Below, piece by piece: positions 24,620-33,695 of a stretch of DNA of 64,000 nt. Source of the stretch: Marinobacter szutsaonensis (GTDB taxonomy: Bacteria; Pseudomonadota; Gammaproteobacteria; Pseudomonadales; Oleiphilaceae); NCBI RefSeq assembly GCF_039523335.1, contig NZ_BAAAFC010000001.1, positions 2,356,001 to 2,420,000 on the forward strand, given 5' to 3'. Within the stretch, counting starts at the first letter, position 1, and each line of letters opens with the position of its first letter. The notes beneath the pieces were generated by a model, which worked only from the letters and a program-made list of their open reading frames with translations, did not search any database and was not told the origin of the DNA. Position numbers and translations under genes: made by a program.

Positions 24620-26014
24620 CTACTCTCCCGGCACTTCTGCCTCTGTACCAATGTGGTAGGCGGCGAAGCCGGCCATCACTACCTGGTCTACCGCCATGCC
24701 AATGATCCGGCCTTTCGAGGTTGAGCGGATCGGATGCTGGGCATTGGTGATCGGATCGGCGACATAACCGAGGATCTCCCCCTCGCTGACATTGGCGCCA
24801 AGCTCCACCTCGCTGAACAGGATGCCGCCGTGGTTGGCCCGGATCCAGTCGGAGTCGTAGTAGACCGGCTCCGGGTCGCCCCAGACAAACATCCGCGAAA
24901 TCATGCCCTGTTTCTCCATCAGGCTGGTCAGGCTGTTGACCCCGGCCTCGATCTGATGCTCCTGGATCCGGTGGGATTCGCCGGCCTCCATGGTGACTGT
25001 GGTAATCCCGGCCTGTACCGCCGCGGTCCTGAGCATGCCGGCCGATCCGGTGCTGTGGACCACGGCCATGCGGTCAAAGCCTCGGGTGAACCGGGCCACA
25101 TCCGGGTTGTTCATGTCCGCCCGCAACTGCGGCAGGTTAGTGCGTTTCAGGGAACCGGTGTGGATGTCCACCAGCATGTCGCAACGGCGAATGATGTTCT
25201 CGAACAGGGAGTAGGCGATCCGGTCTGCCAGGCTGCCGGTCTCGCTGCCGGGAAAGTGCCGGTTCAGGTCGCGCCGGTCCGGCAGGTAACGGCTGGCCTG
25301 CTGGAATCCGGGCAGGTTGACGATGGGGATGCCCACCACGCGCCCGCTGAGTTTCTCAGGGTTCAGGTCGTACACCGTGCGGCGGATGATCTCGATACCG
25401 TTGAGTTCGTCACCATGAACGGCTCCGGTCAGGCAAAGGGTGGGGCCGGCATTGACACCATTGACCACCAGCACCGGGGTAGGCTGGGACAGCCCGGCGA
25501 TCTGGATGCCCGGTGACCAGGCCAGTCGGGTCGAGGTTCCCGGCATGACTTCGCTGCCCAGCAGGGTGAAGCTGCTGGCTTTTTCCGGCTCAGGTTCAGG
25601 CTCAGGCGCGGCCTGGACCGTTTTCGGAGCCGCCTCGGTTTCATCTTCCGCGCCAGCTTCCGGTTCCGGTCTGGTCACCGTGGCTGAGGGGGCAGGCTCT
25701 GGCACGACCTCCTTCAGGTCAATGTTCGGGGCCACCCTCTGGGCCGGCTCTTCCCGGACAGCCTGCTCGCTGGCATCAGGATCAGTGTCCGGTTCCTGTT
25801 CCGCTTCCGTTGCGGTCGAATCCAGAGGTTCGGACTGCTCGATGTCCTCGACATCCTCATCCTCGGCCAATTCAGCGACCAGGACCGCTTTCGGGGCTGT
25901 CTCGCCGGGGGCGTTGGCAGAGGAGTCTTCGGCCAGTACGGGCAGGGAGGCAAGGCCAAGCGCGGCGGCCATTGCCGGCAGGAAGCTCGTTGTTCGGGAG
26001 GCGTCAAACAGCAT
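24620..26014 (-). CDS. Exported AstE/aspartoacylase-like zinc hydrolase with acidic linker
   Basis: A 464-residue protein of the succinylglutamate desuccinylase/aspartoacylase (M14-related) family. An apparent signal peptide (AMAAALGLASLPVLAE) is followed by ~130 residues rich in Glu, Pro, Ala and Asp, then the hydrolase. Zinc ligands: AVHGDELNGIEI (H and E) and DIHTGS (H). RDLNRHFPG carries the conserved substrate Arg. Cytoplasmic AstE enzymes lack an exported acidic spacer, so this one probably acts on a periplasmic amide or peptide. Substrate unknown. Confidence 0.75.
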   Translation of the reverse strand: MLFDASRTTSFLPAMAAALGLASLPVLAEDSSANAPGETAPKAVLVAELAEDEDVEDIEQSEPLDSTATEAEQEPDTDPDASEQAVREEPAQRVAPNIDLKEVVPEPAPSATVTRPEPEAGAEDETEAAPKTVQAAPEPEPEPEKASSFTLLGSEVMPGTSTRLAWSPGIQIAGLSQPTPVLVVNGVNAGPTLCLTGAVHGDELNGIEIIRRTVYDLNPEKLSGRVVGIPIVNLPGFQQASRYLPDRRDLNRHFPGSETGSLADRIAYSLFENIIRRCDMLVDIHTGSLKRTNLPQLRADMNNPDVARFTRGFDRMAVVHSTGSAGMLRTAAVQAGITTVTMEAGESHRIQEHQIEAGVNSLTSLMEKQGMISRMFVWGDPEPVYYDSDWIRANHGGILFSEVELGANVSEGEILGYVADPITNAQHPIRSTSKGRIIGMAVDQVVMAGFAAYHIGTEAEVPGE

Positions 26015-26205
26015 GGTTCCTCAACGTTCATGATTTGGCGCTAAAGGATAGAGTCACGCTGGCCTTGATGGATACAGCTGTGACAAAGGTTTAATGCCCA
26101 TTTCATTAAATCCGGCCACGATGAGTTACAGTGCCGGTCCAAGCTGTTTACAGGTGCTATGTTGTAGGCATGTGACAGTTATAACGTTGCCAAGGAGTGA
26201 ACCCT

Positions 26206-26364
26206 ATGGATCTTTTGCGAATTTTGATAGCAATTTTGTTACCGCCCCTGGGCGTGTTCCTGCAGGTGGGTATCGGCAAACACTTCTGGATCAACATCCT
26301 GCTGACACTTCTGGGTTACATTCCAGGCATCGTGCATGCCGTGTGGGTGATTGCCAAGAAGTAG
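26206..26364 (+). CDS. Pmp3/YqaE-family small membrane protein
   Basis: A 52-residue peptide encoded from an ATG at 26206, with CAAGGAG 9 nt upstream. It has two membrane segments and the family pattern ILLPPLGVFLQVG then INILLTLLGYIPGIVHAVWV, matching Pmp3/YqaE (UPF0057) stress-induced peptides that alter membrane potential. The length is typical. It is followed by a clear intrinsic terminator, so it forms its own transcription unit. Confidence 0.9.
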   Translation: MDLLRILIAILLPPLGVFLQVGIGKHFWINILLTLLGYIPGIVHAVWVIAKK

Positions 26365-26385
26365 AAAATTCTGAATGTTCAAAAC

Positions 26386-26411
26386 AAAAGCCCGGCAATT
26401 CCGGGCTTTTT
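26386..26411 (+). terminator. Intrinsic terminator after the Pmp3-type gene
   Basis: The stem AAAAGCCCGG (26386-26395) pairs with CCGGGCTTTT (26401-26410) over a 5-nt loop and ends in a T-run. It begins 22 nt after the stop of the 52-residue gene. Confidence 0.88.
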
Positions 26412-26457
26412 GCGTTAGATCGCTGTGAAAGTATTCGGTTGGAGCCGAGTGCTCTGG

Positions 26458-28095
26458 TCAGGTGTGATCATTACGGAACCACTGCCCGTCCTCTTCCCTG
26501 GCCCGACCATCGGCTTCCAGCTTCAGCAGGTGCGCGAGGGCTGAGCGGGCGGCCAGACCGTGAATCGCCGCCGGGACATCGTCGTAGGCGCTCGCTGTCA
26601 GGTCTTTCAGGCCGACCGGCGATAACTCCTTGAGGGCCTTGGCCACTTTGTGCTCCCGGGACAGCCGATGGGTGATCAGGTAGTCGATCACCGCCTCAGG
26701 GCGGGCCATGAGGAAACCATGGGCCGGCGCGATATAGTTCAGCGGTTCTGTCAGCAGCTCGTACAGCGACTCGATGTAGGCCTTCATGTCGCCGTCCGGC
26801 GGATTAATGACCACGGTCGAACCCTGCATGATGTGATCCCCGGAGAACAGCAGCTCCTGGTCTACCAGCAGGTAACAAAGATGATTCGAGGCATGGCCGG
26901 GAGTATGAAGCACCTTGAGCAGCCCGGCCTCGGTAACAATCAGATCCCCGTGCTCCGGCTGATCGTCAGGCTCAAACGACTGGTCCTGGGAGGCACCGGC
27001 AGGCGCAGGCCAGCCGAAGACCCGGCAACCGGTTTTCTCTTTCAGCGTGGCGGTGCCCGGCGAATGGTCAATGTGGGTGTGGGTCACCACCACCTGATCG
27101 ATCACGCCCCCGGTCAGTTCCAGAATCCGATCGATATGGACCGGATCATTCGGGCCGGGGTCCAGGACCGTAAACCTTTCGTGACCGAGCAGGTGGGTGT
27201 TGGTGCCCGGGCCGGTCATCATGCCCGGGTTTGGCGCGGTCAGTCGCAGCACCCCGGCGGCAATCTCCACCGCCTCCCCGGGTACGATCTCCGCACGAGT
27301 CGATCCTTCACCTTCCGGATCCAGCTTGGCCGCCTCATCATAAGCCGGCGAGCCGGGCTCCAGAGTGACCGGCTTACCCTTCCGCACCGCCGGCCAGGGC
27401 TGACTGGGATGAGGCTCCGGTGGATTGGCGTGGGCATAGCGCATGACCGCTTCGGTGGTGTCAAAATCGCTCAGCACCCGCAACGTCCGGATCGTCGGCA
27501 GTCCCAGCAACCGCTTGCCGCTGCGATGCTCCTCCAGGGCCTCGGCCGGATCGATCCAGACATGATCGATGGTCTCCACCCCGTCATGGGACGCGTCTTG
27601 CCCCTCCGGCGCCGCCGCCACAAAAAACCGGGTATCGAACCGCCGTGGCGGGCCGGGCGGCGTAATCCAGTGGCTCAGATAAGCCACCCGATCCAGGGGA
27701 ATCGTCAGGGCATGTTTCTGACACAGTTCCGCGAGCGAAACCTCACCCTTGAACAGGGATATCCGCTCCTCCCGAACCGGATGACCGCCATCAACCAAAG
27801 CCCCCTGCTCATCCAGTGCGAGCAGAATCCCGGCCTCCTCGAAACACTCCCGGACGGCAGCCAGCATATAATCCGCTCCACCCTCATCCAGGCTCATGAT
27901 CTGACTGATCTCGGCATCCGCCGGACCAATGGCATGTTCACGACCATGGGGTTCCTGAACGTCCACCGCGCCACCGGGAAAGACAAAATACCCGGGCATG
28001 AAAGCGGCTTTCCAGGTCCGTTGCAGGAGCAGAACCTGAAGCCCCTCGGACGTGTCTCGTAGCAGGATCAGTGTGGCGGCAGGGCGTATATCCAT
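26458..28095 (-). CDS. Nudix (NUDT19-like) / metallo-beta-lactamase (LACTB2-like) fusion
   Basis: A 545-residue two-domain protein. Residues ~1-230: a Nudix hydrolase in which the box keeps RECFEEAGI but lacks the usual upstream Gly and Glu, as in the NUDT19/NUDT8 CoA-diphosphatase branch. Residues ~280-545: a metallo-beta-lactamase fold with THTHIDHSPG, HTPGHASNH and SGDHIMQGS, and a C-terminal helix like LACTB2. The frame stays open to 28185, but those extra residues are encoded by hairpin repeat copy C, so I take the ATG of MDIRPAAT at 28095. Possible job: hydrolysis of CoA esters or nucleotides. The pairing of activities is inferred. Confidence 0.82.
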   Translation of the reverse strand: MDIRPAATLILLRDTSEGLQVLLLQRTWKAAFMPGYFVFPGGAVDVQEPHGREHAIGPADAEISQIMSLDEGGADYMLAAVRECFEEAGILLALDEQGALVDGGHPVREERISLFKGEVSLAELCQKHALTIPLDRVAYLSHWITPPGPPRRFDTRFFVAAAPEGQDASHDGVETIDHVWIDPAEALEEHRSGKRLLGLPTIRTLRVLSDFDTTEAVMRYAHANPPEPHPSQPWPAVRKGKPVTLEPGSPAYDEAAKLDPEGEGSTRAEIVPGEAVEIAAGVLRLTAPNPGMMTGPGTNTHLLGHERFTVLDPGPNDPVHIDRILELTGGVIDQVVVTHTHIDHSPGTATLKEKTGCRVFGWPAPAGASQDQSFEPDDQPEHGDLIVTEAGLLKVLHTPGHASNHLCYLLVDQELLFSGDHIMQGSTVVINPPDGDMKAYIESLYELLTEPLNYIAPAHGFLMARPEAVIDYLITHRLSREHKVAKALKELSPVGLKDLTASAYDDVPAAIHGLAARSALAHLLKLEADGRAREEDGQWFRNDHT

Positions 28096-28146
28096 AAAGT
28101 TTCCAGTCAGTCGTTCTTGTCGGGTGCGCGAACGGGGCGGGAACAA

Positions 28147-28252
28147 GGGGGTTGGGATGGCCTTTCCAAAACTGTGCGGAGCCATGGATGGCGGAGCTCA
28201 AGCGCCACATGGACGTGCTCGAGCGGGTTTTGGAAAGGCCATCCCAACCCCC
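28147..28252 (+). repeat. Family-1 hairpin repeat, copy C
   Basis: Perfect 26-bp arms at 28147-28172 and 28227-28252 enclose a 54-nt apex that matches copy F at 51 of 54 positions. It lies in the 283-bp gap between the divergent Nudix/MBL gene and the thioesterase gene; the remainder of the gap shows nothing I can name. Confidence 0.87.
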
Positions 28253-28378
28253 GCTCCCCCTAGCTCAAGGCGCAGGGATCAGAAGCAAGATAACTGAATA
28301 TGCTACAGGGTGAACAGTAAAACCCAAGAGCGTATGATTCGCGGCAACAGCAACCCGCATCCAGACAGGTGACCAACC

Positions 28379-28825
28379 GTGGCCCGAATCAAACTCTCCT
28401 TCCCGGACGACGCCTTCGTCTTCGAAACCAGAATGCCCGTGCGCATCACCGACATCAACGGCGCCAACCACCTCGGCAACGACGCCCTCATCTCTATGCT
28501 GTCCGAAGCCCGGGCCCAGTTTCTCGTGGAATATGGCGTGGAAGAAAGCGACCGGCAGGACATCGGCATCATCATTACCGACCTGGCGACCATGTATCAG
28601 TCCGAGTCCTTTTACCCGGACATGCTGCGCTTCGAAGTCGGCCTGATGGACTTCAACAAGTACGGCGGCGATTTCGTATTCCGGGTCACCAAGGCCGACG
28701 GCGGCCAGCCCGTGGCGCTCGCCAAGTACGGCTTCGTGTTCTTCGACTACCAGCGCCGGCAAGTGGCCCCCATGCCCGACAGCTTCCGCTCACGCTTCGC
28801 CGGCAGTGATTCAGGAGATGCCTGA
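28379..28825 (+). CDS. 4HBT-type (hotdog) acyl-CoA thioesterase
   Basis: A 148-residue hotdog-fold thioesterase that would hydrolyse acyl-CoA to free acid and CoA. It starts at a GTG (28379). RITDINGANHLGNDALISMLSEARAQF corresponds to the catalytic region of 4-hydroxybenzoyl-CoA thioesterase-like proteins (YbgC-like Asp/Asn-Gly-x-x-Asn). The chain length preferred is unknown. It is divergent from the Nudix/MBL gene, which could also act on CoA compounds, and converges with the MATE gene. Confidence 0.8.
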   Translation: MARIKLSFPDDAFVFETRMPVRITDINGANHLGNDALISMLSEARAQFLVEYGVEESDRQDIGIIITDLATMYQSESFYPDMLRFEVGLMDFNKYGGDFVFRVTKADGGQPVALAKYGFVFFDYQRRQVAPMPDSFRSRFAGSDSGDA

Positions 28826-28852
28826 GCCAGTCCGTTCAGCGGGTGCCCGCAA

Positions 28853-30184
28853 TCAGGCGGGCGCCTCCTGCTGGCGGAGATGGGTCATGCCCTGACGGTA
28901 CAGGAGATAGGCGGTGGTGCCAGCCAGCAGGTTGCCCACCAGCGCTCCCGACATCAGTCCCGTGAGACCTGAAATCTGCGAGCCCAGCCAGAGCATCGGC
29001 AGGTACCAGGCAAACAGCCGCAAGGTGGAAATCAGCAGGGCGCGCATCGGCAGCCCGAGGGCATTGTTCACCGAGACCATCAGCATACACACCCCCAGCC
29101 CGCTGTAACTCAGCGGCACCCGCAACAGATAGTTCACCAGGATCTCCTGCACATCCGCGTCCTTGGTGAACAGGGTCGAAACCAGGCCTGACGCGGCCAG
29201 CCAGATCAACGCCAGAGCCAGCTGCCAGACCACGATAAACCGCACGGCAATGCGCACCAGTCGGCGGATGGTCTCCACTTCACCGGCCCCCAGCAGACGC
29301 CCGATCATTGGCGGCATGGACATGGTCAGGGCCAGCACCACCACGATCGAGAAGAACTCCAGACGGGTACCCAGCCCCCAGGCTGCCACCGCCGCCGAAC
29401 CGAAACCAGCCACCAGCGCCGTGGCCAGCATGGCCGAGACCGGCGGCATCAGCTGGCTGACCATGGCCGGTGCCATGATGCTGCCAAGCTGACGCAGGGC
29501 CTGGGCCAGTTTCAGCTGGAGCAGGTCAAACCGCAGCCAGTGACGCCGTACCAGAGTCGGATAGATTACCAGCGCACCCAGTCCGAAAGCGGTAATGGTG
29601 GCCCAGGCCGCACCCGGCAGGCCCCAGCCGAAAACAAAAATGTACAGCGGATCCAGGGCGATGTTGATCAGGCTGGTCCCAATCATCATGTAGCCCGGCA
29701 GCTTGGTATCGCCATTGGAACGGCACACCGCGTAACCGAAATACAGCATGGCCCCGGTCCAGGCCGATGCCAGCCAGGGCGCCCAGTACTCCCGGATCAC
29801 CGGGCGCAGCGCCGTTTCGGCCCCCAGCAGATCGAGGATCACGGTCTGCAGCAGCCATACCGACAGGCACAGAATCAGCGCCAGACTGGCACCGATGGTG
29901 ACAACCAGCCCGCCCAGACGCTGGGCCCGGAGCTCGTCGCCCTGGCCCAGGGTACGGGAGATGATGGCAGTGGTGGCAATCCCGAGGCCCACATACATGC
30001 CGCTGACCAGCTGCTGCATCGGCACAGTAAAGCCAAGTGCCGCCAGCGGATCACGCCCGAGTTGACCCACGAAGGCACTGTCGGCCAGGTGAAAGGTCAT
30101 CAGGGACAGGACCCCGAACAGCATGGGCCAGGTCATGTCATAGAGCTGGCGGCCGAGGCTCGTGTTTTCGGATGTCTGGTTCAA
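28853..30184 (-). CDS. MATE-family multidrug/metabolite exporter
   Basis: A 443-residue membrane protein with twelve predicted segments of the MATE family. LYDMTWPMLFGVLSLMTFHLADSAFVGQLG at the N-terminus and SRTLGQGDELRAQRLGG after segment 2 are typical, as is the half repeat near residue 230. It exports cationic drugs or metabolites using Na+ or H+. The start is probably TTG at 30184; there is no ribosome site I trust. A TATACT -10-like box lies upstream near 30223-30230. Confidence 0.84.
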   Translation of the reverse strand: MNQTSENTSLGRQLYDMTWPMLFGVLSLMTFHLADSAFVGQLGRDPLAALGFTVPMQQLVSGMYVGLGIATTAIISRTLGQGDELRAQRLGGLVVTIGASLALILCLSVWLLQTVILDLLGAETALRPVIREYWAPWLASAWTGAMLYFGYAVCRSNGDTKLPGYMMIGTSLINIALDPLYIFVFGWGLPGAAWATITAFGLGALVIYPTLVRRHWLRFDLLQLKLAQALRQLGSIMAPAMVSQLMPPVSAMLATALVAGFGSAAVAAWGLGTRLEFFSIVVVLALTMSMPPMIGRLLGAGEVETIRRLVRIAVRFIVVWQLALALIWLAASGLVSTLFTKDADVQEILVNYLLRVPLSYSGLGVCMLMVSVNNALGLPMRALLISTLRLFAWYLPMLWLGSQISGLTGLMSGALVGNLLAGTTAYLLYRQGMTHLRQQEAPA

Positions 30185-30235
30185 AACAGGCTGTGATATC
30201 CGGAATGGGTGAAAAGGCAGGAGAGTATAACGCAG

Positions 30236-30271
30236 ATCGGCTGCCGGAGCCTGAACGCCCCGGCAGCCGAT
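30236..30271. terminator. Perfect 12-bp hairpin after tpx
   Basis: ATCGGCTGCCGG (30236-30247) and CCGGCAGCCGAT (30260-30271) form a perfect stem with a 12-nt loop. It lies 11 bp after the tpx stop and before the MATE gene, both on the minus strand. There is no strong T-run, so it could be a terminator or an mRNA 3' stabiliser. Confidence 0.5.
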
Positions 30272-30281
30272 AGGGAGGGTA

Positions 30282-30779
30282 TCAGAGTGCGTTCAGGGCG
30301 GCGTCGTAATCCGGCTCGTTCTTGATTTCGTTCACCAGCTCGCTGTGCAGCACCTTGTTGTTCTCGTCCAGCACCACAACGGCACGGGCACACAGGCCGG
30401 CCAGCGGGCCATCCTGGATGGCGACGCCGTAGTCCTGCTGGAACGCGTAGTTACGGAAGGTGGACAGGGTTTCCACATCCTTCAGGCCTTCGGCGCCGCA
30501 GAAGCGTGAGGCGGCGAAGGGCAGGTCGGCGGAGACTACCAGCACCACGGTGTTGTCCAGGTTGCCGGCCTTCTCGTTGAATTTGCGGGTGGAGGCGGCG
30601 CAGACACCGGTGTCGATGCTGGGGATGATGTTCAGGATCTTGCGCTTGCCCGCCCAGTTGTCGAGTTTGACTTCTTCCAGGCCGCTGTTGGTCAGGGTGA
30701 AGGGGGGAGCGTTGTCGCCCGATTGGGGGAATTTGCCGCTCAGTTCGATGGGGTTGCCGTCCAGGGTGACTTTGCTCAT
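30282..30779 (-). CDS. tpx: Thiol peroxidase Tpx
   Basis: A 165-residue peroxiredoxin of the Tpx subfamily, which reduces hydrogen and alkyl peroxides with thioredoxin. The peroxidatic Cys is in [11 protein letters not shown] and the resolving Cys in [10 protein letters not shown], both at the family positions (~60 and ~94). The length matches E. coli Tpx (168). The ATG has a good ribosome site (AAGGAG). It is preceded by the 335-bp gap that holds repeat copy D. Confidence 0.94.
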   Translation of the reverse strand: MSKVTLDGNPIELSGKFPQSGDNAPPFTLTNSGLEEVKLDNWAGKRKILNIIPSIDTGVCAASTRKFNEKAGNLDNTVVLVVSADLPFAASRFCGAEGLKDVETLSTFRNYAFQQDYGVAIQDGPLAGLCARAVVVLDENNKVLHSELVNEIKNEPDYDAALNAL

Positions 30780-30889
30780 TTTGGCTCCTTGTTGAGTCCG
30801 GTTTGGGGTTCTAGTGATCTACTCCTCCCAGACTAGTTTGGATGACTTTGATTGTCATTATCGCCACTTGATTTGGGTGACGGTCCGGG

Positions 30890-31069
30890 CAGGGGCCTGC
30901 TTTCCAAAACCCGCTCCTTCGGCACCCCTCCGGGGTCCAGCCTGCAATCACAGATTGCAGTCGTTCGGCTGTCGCATGAAGCTTCGCTTCATAAGCGCTC
31001 GGCCTCACCCATGTGGCGCTTGAGCTCCGCCATCCATGGCTCCGCACAGTTTTGCAAAGCATGGCCCTG
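30890..31069 (-). repeat. Family-1 hairpin repeat, long variant, copy D
   Basis: Arms 30890-30910 and 31049-31069 pair at 18 of 21 positions. The 138-nt apex, read on the minus strand, starts like the other copies and continues with a ~90-nt insert of small hairpins. It is nearly identical to copy E but inverted relative to it. It occupies most of the 335-bp gap between tpx and the MFS gene; nothing else is evident there. Confidence 0.82.
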
Positions 31070-31114
31070 ATCGGCCCCCGAGCCTCGAAGTAGCCCGCCT
31101 AGGAAATCGAAGCT

Positions 31115-32335
31115 TTATCTCGAGGACGCACCTTGCGGCTCGAAGCCTCTGGCCGGGTGGCGTTGGACCAGGATCAGGTAGCAGGCCATTGAGATGGCGG
31201 CGCATACGGCGATGATGCTGGCCATGACCAGGGAGGTTCCGTCGTGGAAGTGGCCGACGAGGCCTCCGGCCACGGCGGCGAGGGCCATTTGGATGAAGCC
31301 GAACAGGGCGGAGGCGGAGCCGGCCATGGTGGGGAAGTTGGCCAGGGCGCCGGCCATGGTCTGGGGGAGGACCATGCCGGTGCCGATCATGAACAGGGCC
31401 TGGGGCAGGATGACGGCCCAGACGTTGTAGATTTCCTGGTAAGCCAGGATGGCCATGGTGGCCCCGCCAGCAACGGCAACCATCAGTCCACGGACGAGAA
31501 TTTGATCAGTATTGAGGTTGCGGCCGAGGCGCACGGCGGTGAGGTTGCCGATGATGAAGCCGGCGACCATGCAGGCGAAGTACATACCGAAGTGCTTCGG
31601 ATCGACGCCGAGGAAGTCGATCAGCACAAAGGACGAGCCGGACAGGAAGGCGAACAGTCCGGCGAAGATGGCGGCGTTGGTGAGTGAGTAGCCCACGAAG
31701 CTGATATCCGTGATGATGCTCCGATAGTTACGGAGCAGGGCACAGGGCCTGAGTGGCTGGCGGTATTCCGGGCGCATGGGTTCGGGGATGCCGTAGGCGA
31801 CGACCACGGCCATGATCAGGGCGTAGGCGCCGAGAGCGATGAAGATGGATGACCAGCCCAGGCCGGTGACCAGTACCCCGCCGATGGTCGGTGCGACCGC
31901 CGGCGCCACGGCCATGATGCTGGCCAGGATGGCGAGGATTTTTGCGGCTTCGCGCGGGGTGTAGATGTCCCGGATCGCAGCACGGCCGAGCACCGGCCCC
32001 GCGGAACCGCCCAGGGCCTGGAGGAAGCGGCAGACCTGGAGGGTTTCGATGTTGGTGGCCAGGGCACAGCCCAAGCTGGCCATTGCGAACAGGACAAAGC
32101 CGCCAATCATGATCGGCTTGCGACCAAAACGGTCGGCCAGCGGGCCGCAGATCAGCTGGGCGATGGCAAAGCCCGCCATGTACAGGCTCAGTGTCAGCTG
32201 GACCTGATCGGTGCCGGTACCGAAGTCGCTGCCGATTTGCGGCAGCGCAGGCAGGTACATGTCCGTCGCCAGGGGGCCCAGGGCGACGGCTGCTGCCAAT
32301 AAAATCGTTGTCCAGACACTGGTGAGTGTGAGCAT
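31115..32335 (-). CDS. Bcr/CflA-family MFS drug-resistance transporter
   Basis: A 406-residue MFS antiporter with twelve membrane segments (DHA1 group). LGPLATDMYLPALPQIGSDFG in the first segments and GPLADRFGRKPIM (motif A of the 2-3 loop) are typical of Bcr/CflA exporters. RFLQALGGSAGPVLGRAAIRD is motif B. The C-terminus is normal. The gene is bracketed by two near-identical inverted repeats (copies D and E). Substrates unknown. Confidence 0.88.
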   Translation of the reverse strand: MLTLTSVWTTILLAAAVALGPLATDMYLPALPQIGSDFGTGTDQVQLTLSLYMAGFAIAQLICGPLADRFGRKPIMIGGFVLFAMASLGCALATNIETLQVCRFLQALGGSAGPVLGRAAIRDIYTPREAAKILAILASIMAVAPAVAPTIGGVLVTGLGWSSIFIALGAYALIMAVVVAYGIPEPMRPEYRQPLRPCALLRNYRSIITDISFVGYSLTNAAIFAGLFAFLSGSSFVLIDFLGVDPKHFGMYFACMVAGFIIGNLTAVRLGRNLNTDQILVRGLMVAVAGGATMAILAYQEIYNVWAVILPQALFMIGTGMVLPQTMAGALANFPTMAGSASALFGFIQMALAAVAGGLVGHFHDGTSLVMASIIAVCAAISMACYLILVQRHPARGFEPQGASSR

Positions 32336-32370
32336 CGTGGTCCTGTTGCGTTATCAAAAGAGTTTGACAG

Positions 32371-32562
32371 GCCGGGTTGGGATAGCCTTTCCAAAACTGT
32401 GCGGAGCCATGGATGGCGGAGCTCAAGCGTCACAAGGGTGAGGCCGAGCGCTTATGAAGCGAAGCTTCATGCGACAGCCGAACGACTGCAATCTATGATT
32501 GCAGGCTGGACCCCGGAGGGGTGCCGCACGGAGCGTGTTTCGGAAAGGCTATCCCAACCTGG
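32371..32562 (+). repeat. Family-1 hairpin repeat, long variant, copy E
   Basis: Perfect 18-bp arms at 32375-32392 and 32542-32559, extendable with one mismatch. The apex carries a row of small hairpins: 32406-32417, 32430-32441, 32454-32470, 32486-32504 and 32510-32522 (ACCCC-GGA-GGGGT). Its stem differs from copy C by one compensated base pair (A-T for G-C). It sits in the 317-bp gap before the MFS gene. Confidence 0.84.
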
Positions 32563-32652
32563 CCGACCTACTACGTGTTGGAAGTCTAGGGTGGAAGGAG
32601 GCGAAAGATAACGGGGCTATCGTTCATAGAATATATGAACAAAACTAATTGA

Positions 32653-33564
32653 TTAGCCGTCAAGCTTGTTCATGGTGGCTGCGACCGCGTTCACCTGATT
32701 TCTCAGCCATTTATGGGCCGGATCGTTCTGGTTGCGGCGATGCCAGAGCATCAGCAGGGTGAAGGGCTTGAAATCGAAGGGCAGCGGCACCCAGGCAAAA
32801 TCCCGCATCAGGTGTTTACTCATCCGCTCCGGTGCCGTTGCCAGCATATCGGTGCCCCGGAGGAACTCGGGAAGCCCGGAGAAGTTGGAAACGGTGACCA
32901 CGTTGCGCCGCGTGAGGCCCCGTGCCGAGATCGAGATATCGAGACTGGGCTTCTCGCCAGTGGCGAACAGCAGGGCGATGTGATCGGCCTTGAGGTAGCC
33001 CGCCAGATCGTCAGGAGGCTCACGATGGGAAGGGTCATAGAACACCACCATGCGATCGGCCATCAGCCCCCGCTGCATGATGTCCGTAGCTTCCGGCGGG
33101 TGGGGGGAAATGATCAGGTCGCACACATCCTTGCGCAGCATGTCAGCACTCGGAATCCCGGACGGAATCACCTGAAGGCTGATCCCCGGTGCTTCCCGCC
33201 GCAGGATTTTAACCAGGCCCGGAAGCAGCAGATCCCTCTGGTAATCATTGGCGGCAATGGTGAACGTAAACTCGGCCGTGGCCGGGCTGAAAGGCGGGCC
33301 GGCGGAGAGTGACTGCAGATCGTCCAGGATCTGCCGAATGTGCGGGCCCGCCTGCAGGGCATAGCGGGTCGGCACGATGCCCCGGCCGGACTTCACGAAC
33401 AGCGGATCACCCAGCGCCTGCCGGAGTCGCTCCAGCGTATGACTGACCGCCGACTGGGTCACACCCAGCCGCACCGCGGCCCGCGACACACTGCCTTCGT
33501 CCAGAACGGCGAGGAAGGTAGTGAGCGCGCGAAAATCCAGGTTCAATGTATCAATCGGGTTCAT
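32653..33564 (-). CDS. LysR-family transcriptional regulator
   Basis: A 303-residue LysR-type regulator of the NodD/LinR-like branch (NLDFRALTTFLAVLDEGSVSRAAVRLGVTQSAVSHTLERLRQ). The winged helix covers residues ~10-67 and the effector-binding domain ~95-300. It is divergent from the haloacid dehalogenase-like gene, with 131 bp between starts, so that gene is the first candidate target. The coinducer is unknown. Confidence 0.86.
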   Translation of the reverse strand: MNPIDTLNLDFRALTTFLAVLDEGSVSRAAVRLGVTQSAVSHTLERLRQALGDPLFVKSGRGIVPTRYALQAGPHIRQILDDLQSLSAGPPFSPATAEFTFTIAANDYQRDLLLPGLVKILRREAPGISLQVIPSGIPSADMLRKDVCDLIISPHPPEATDIMQRGLMADRMVVFYDPSHREPPDDLAGYLKADHIALLFATGEKPSLDISISARGLTRRNVVTVSNFSGLPEFLRGTDMLATAPERMSKHLMRDFAWVPLPFDFKPFTLLMLWHRRNQNDPAHKWLRNQVNAVAATMNKLDG

Positions 33565-33695
33565 GAATGGCAGTGTAACCCGGGCCCGGGTGGTCGGCCA
33601 TCTCTGAGCCTTGAGTGTTTATTCAAAAATGTGGGACTTCTGTAGTACGGTTAGGCGTAAGGGACAAGAAAACTACACGAAACGAGGCTCATTTT

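Noticed and set aside
28052..28297. Short frames through the hairpin repeats (also around 31005, 32399, 34408 and 46432)
   Set aside because: They translate the repeat itself, and the same peptide-like strings recur at each copy only because the DNA is repeated.
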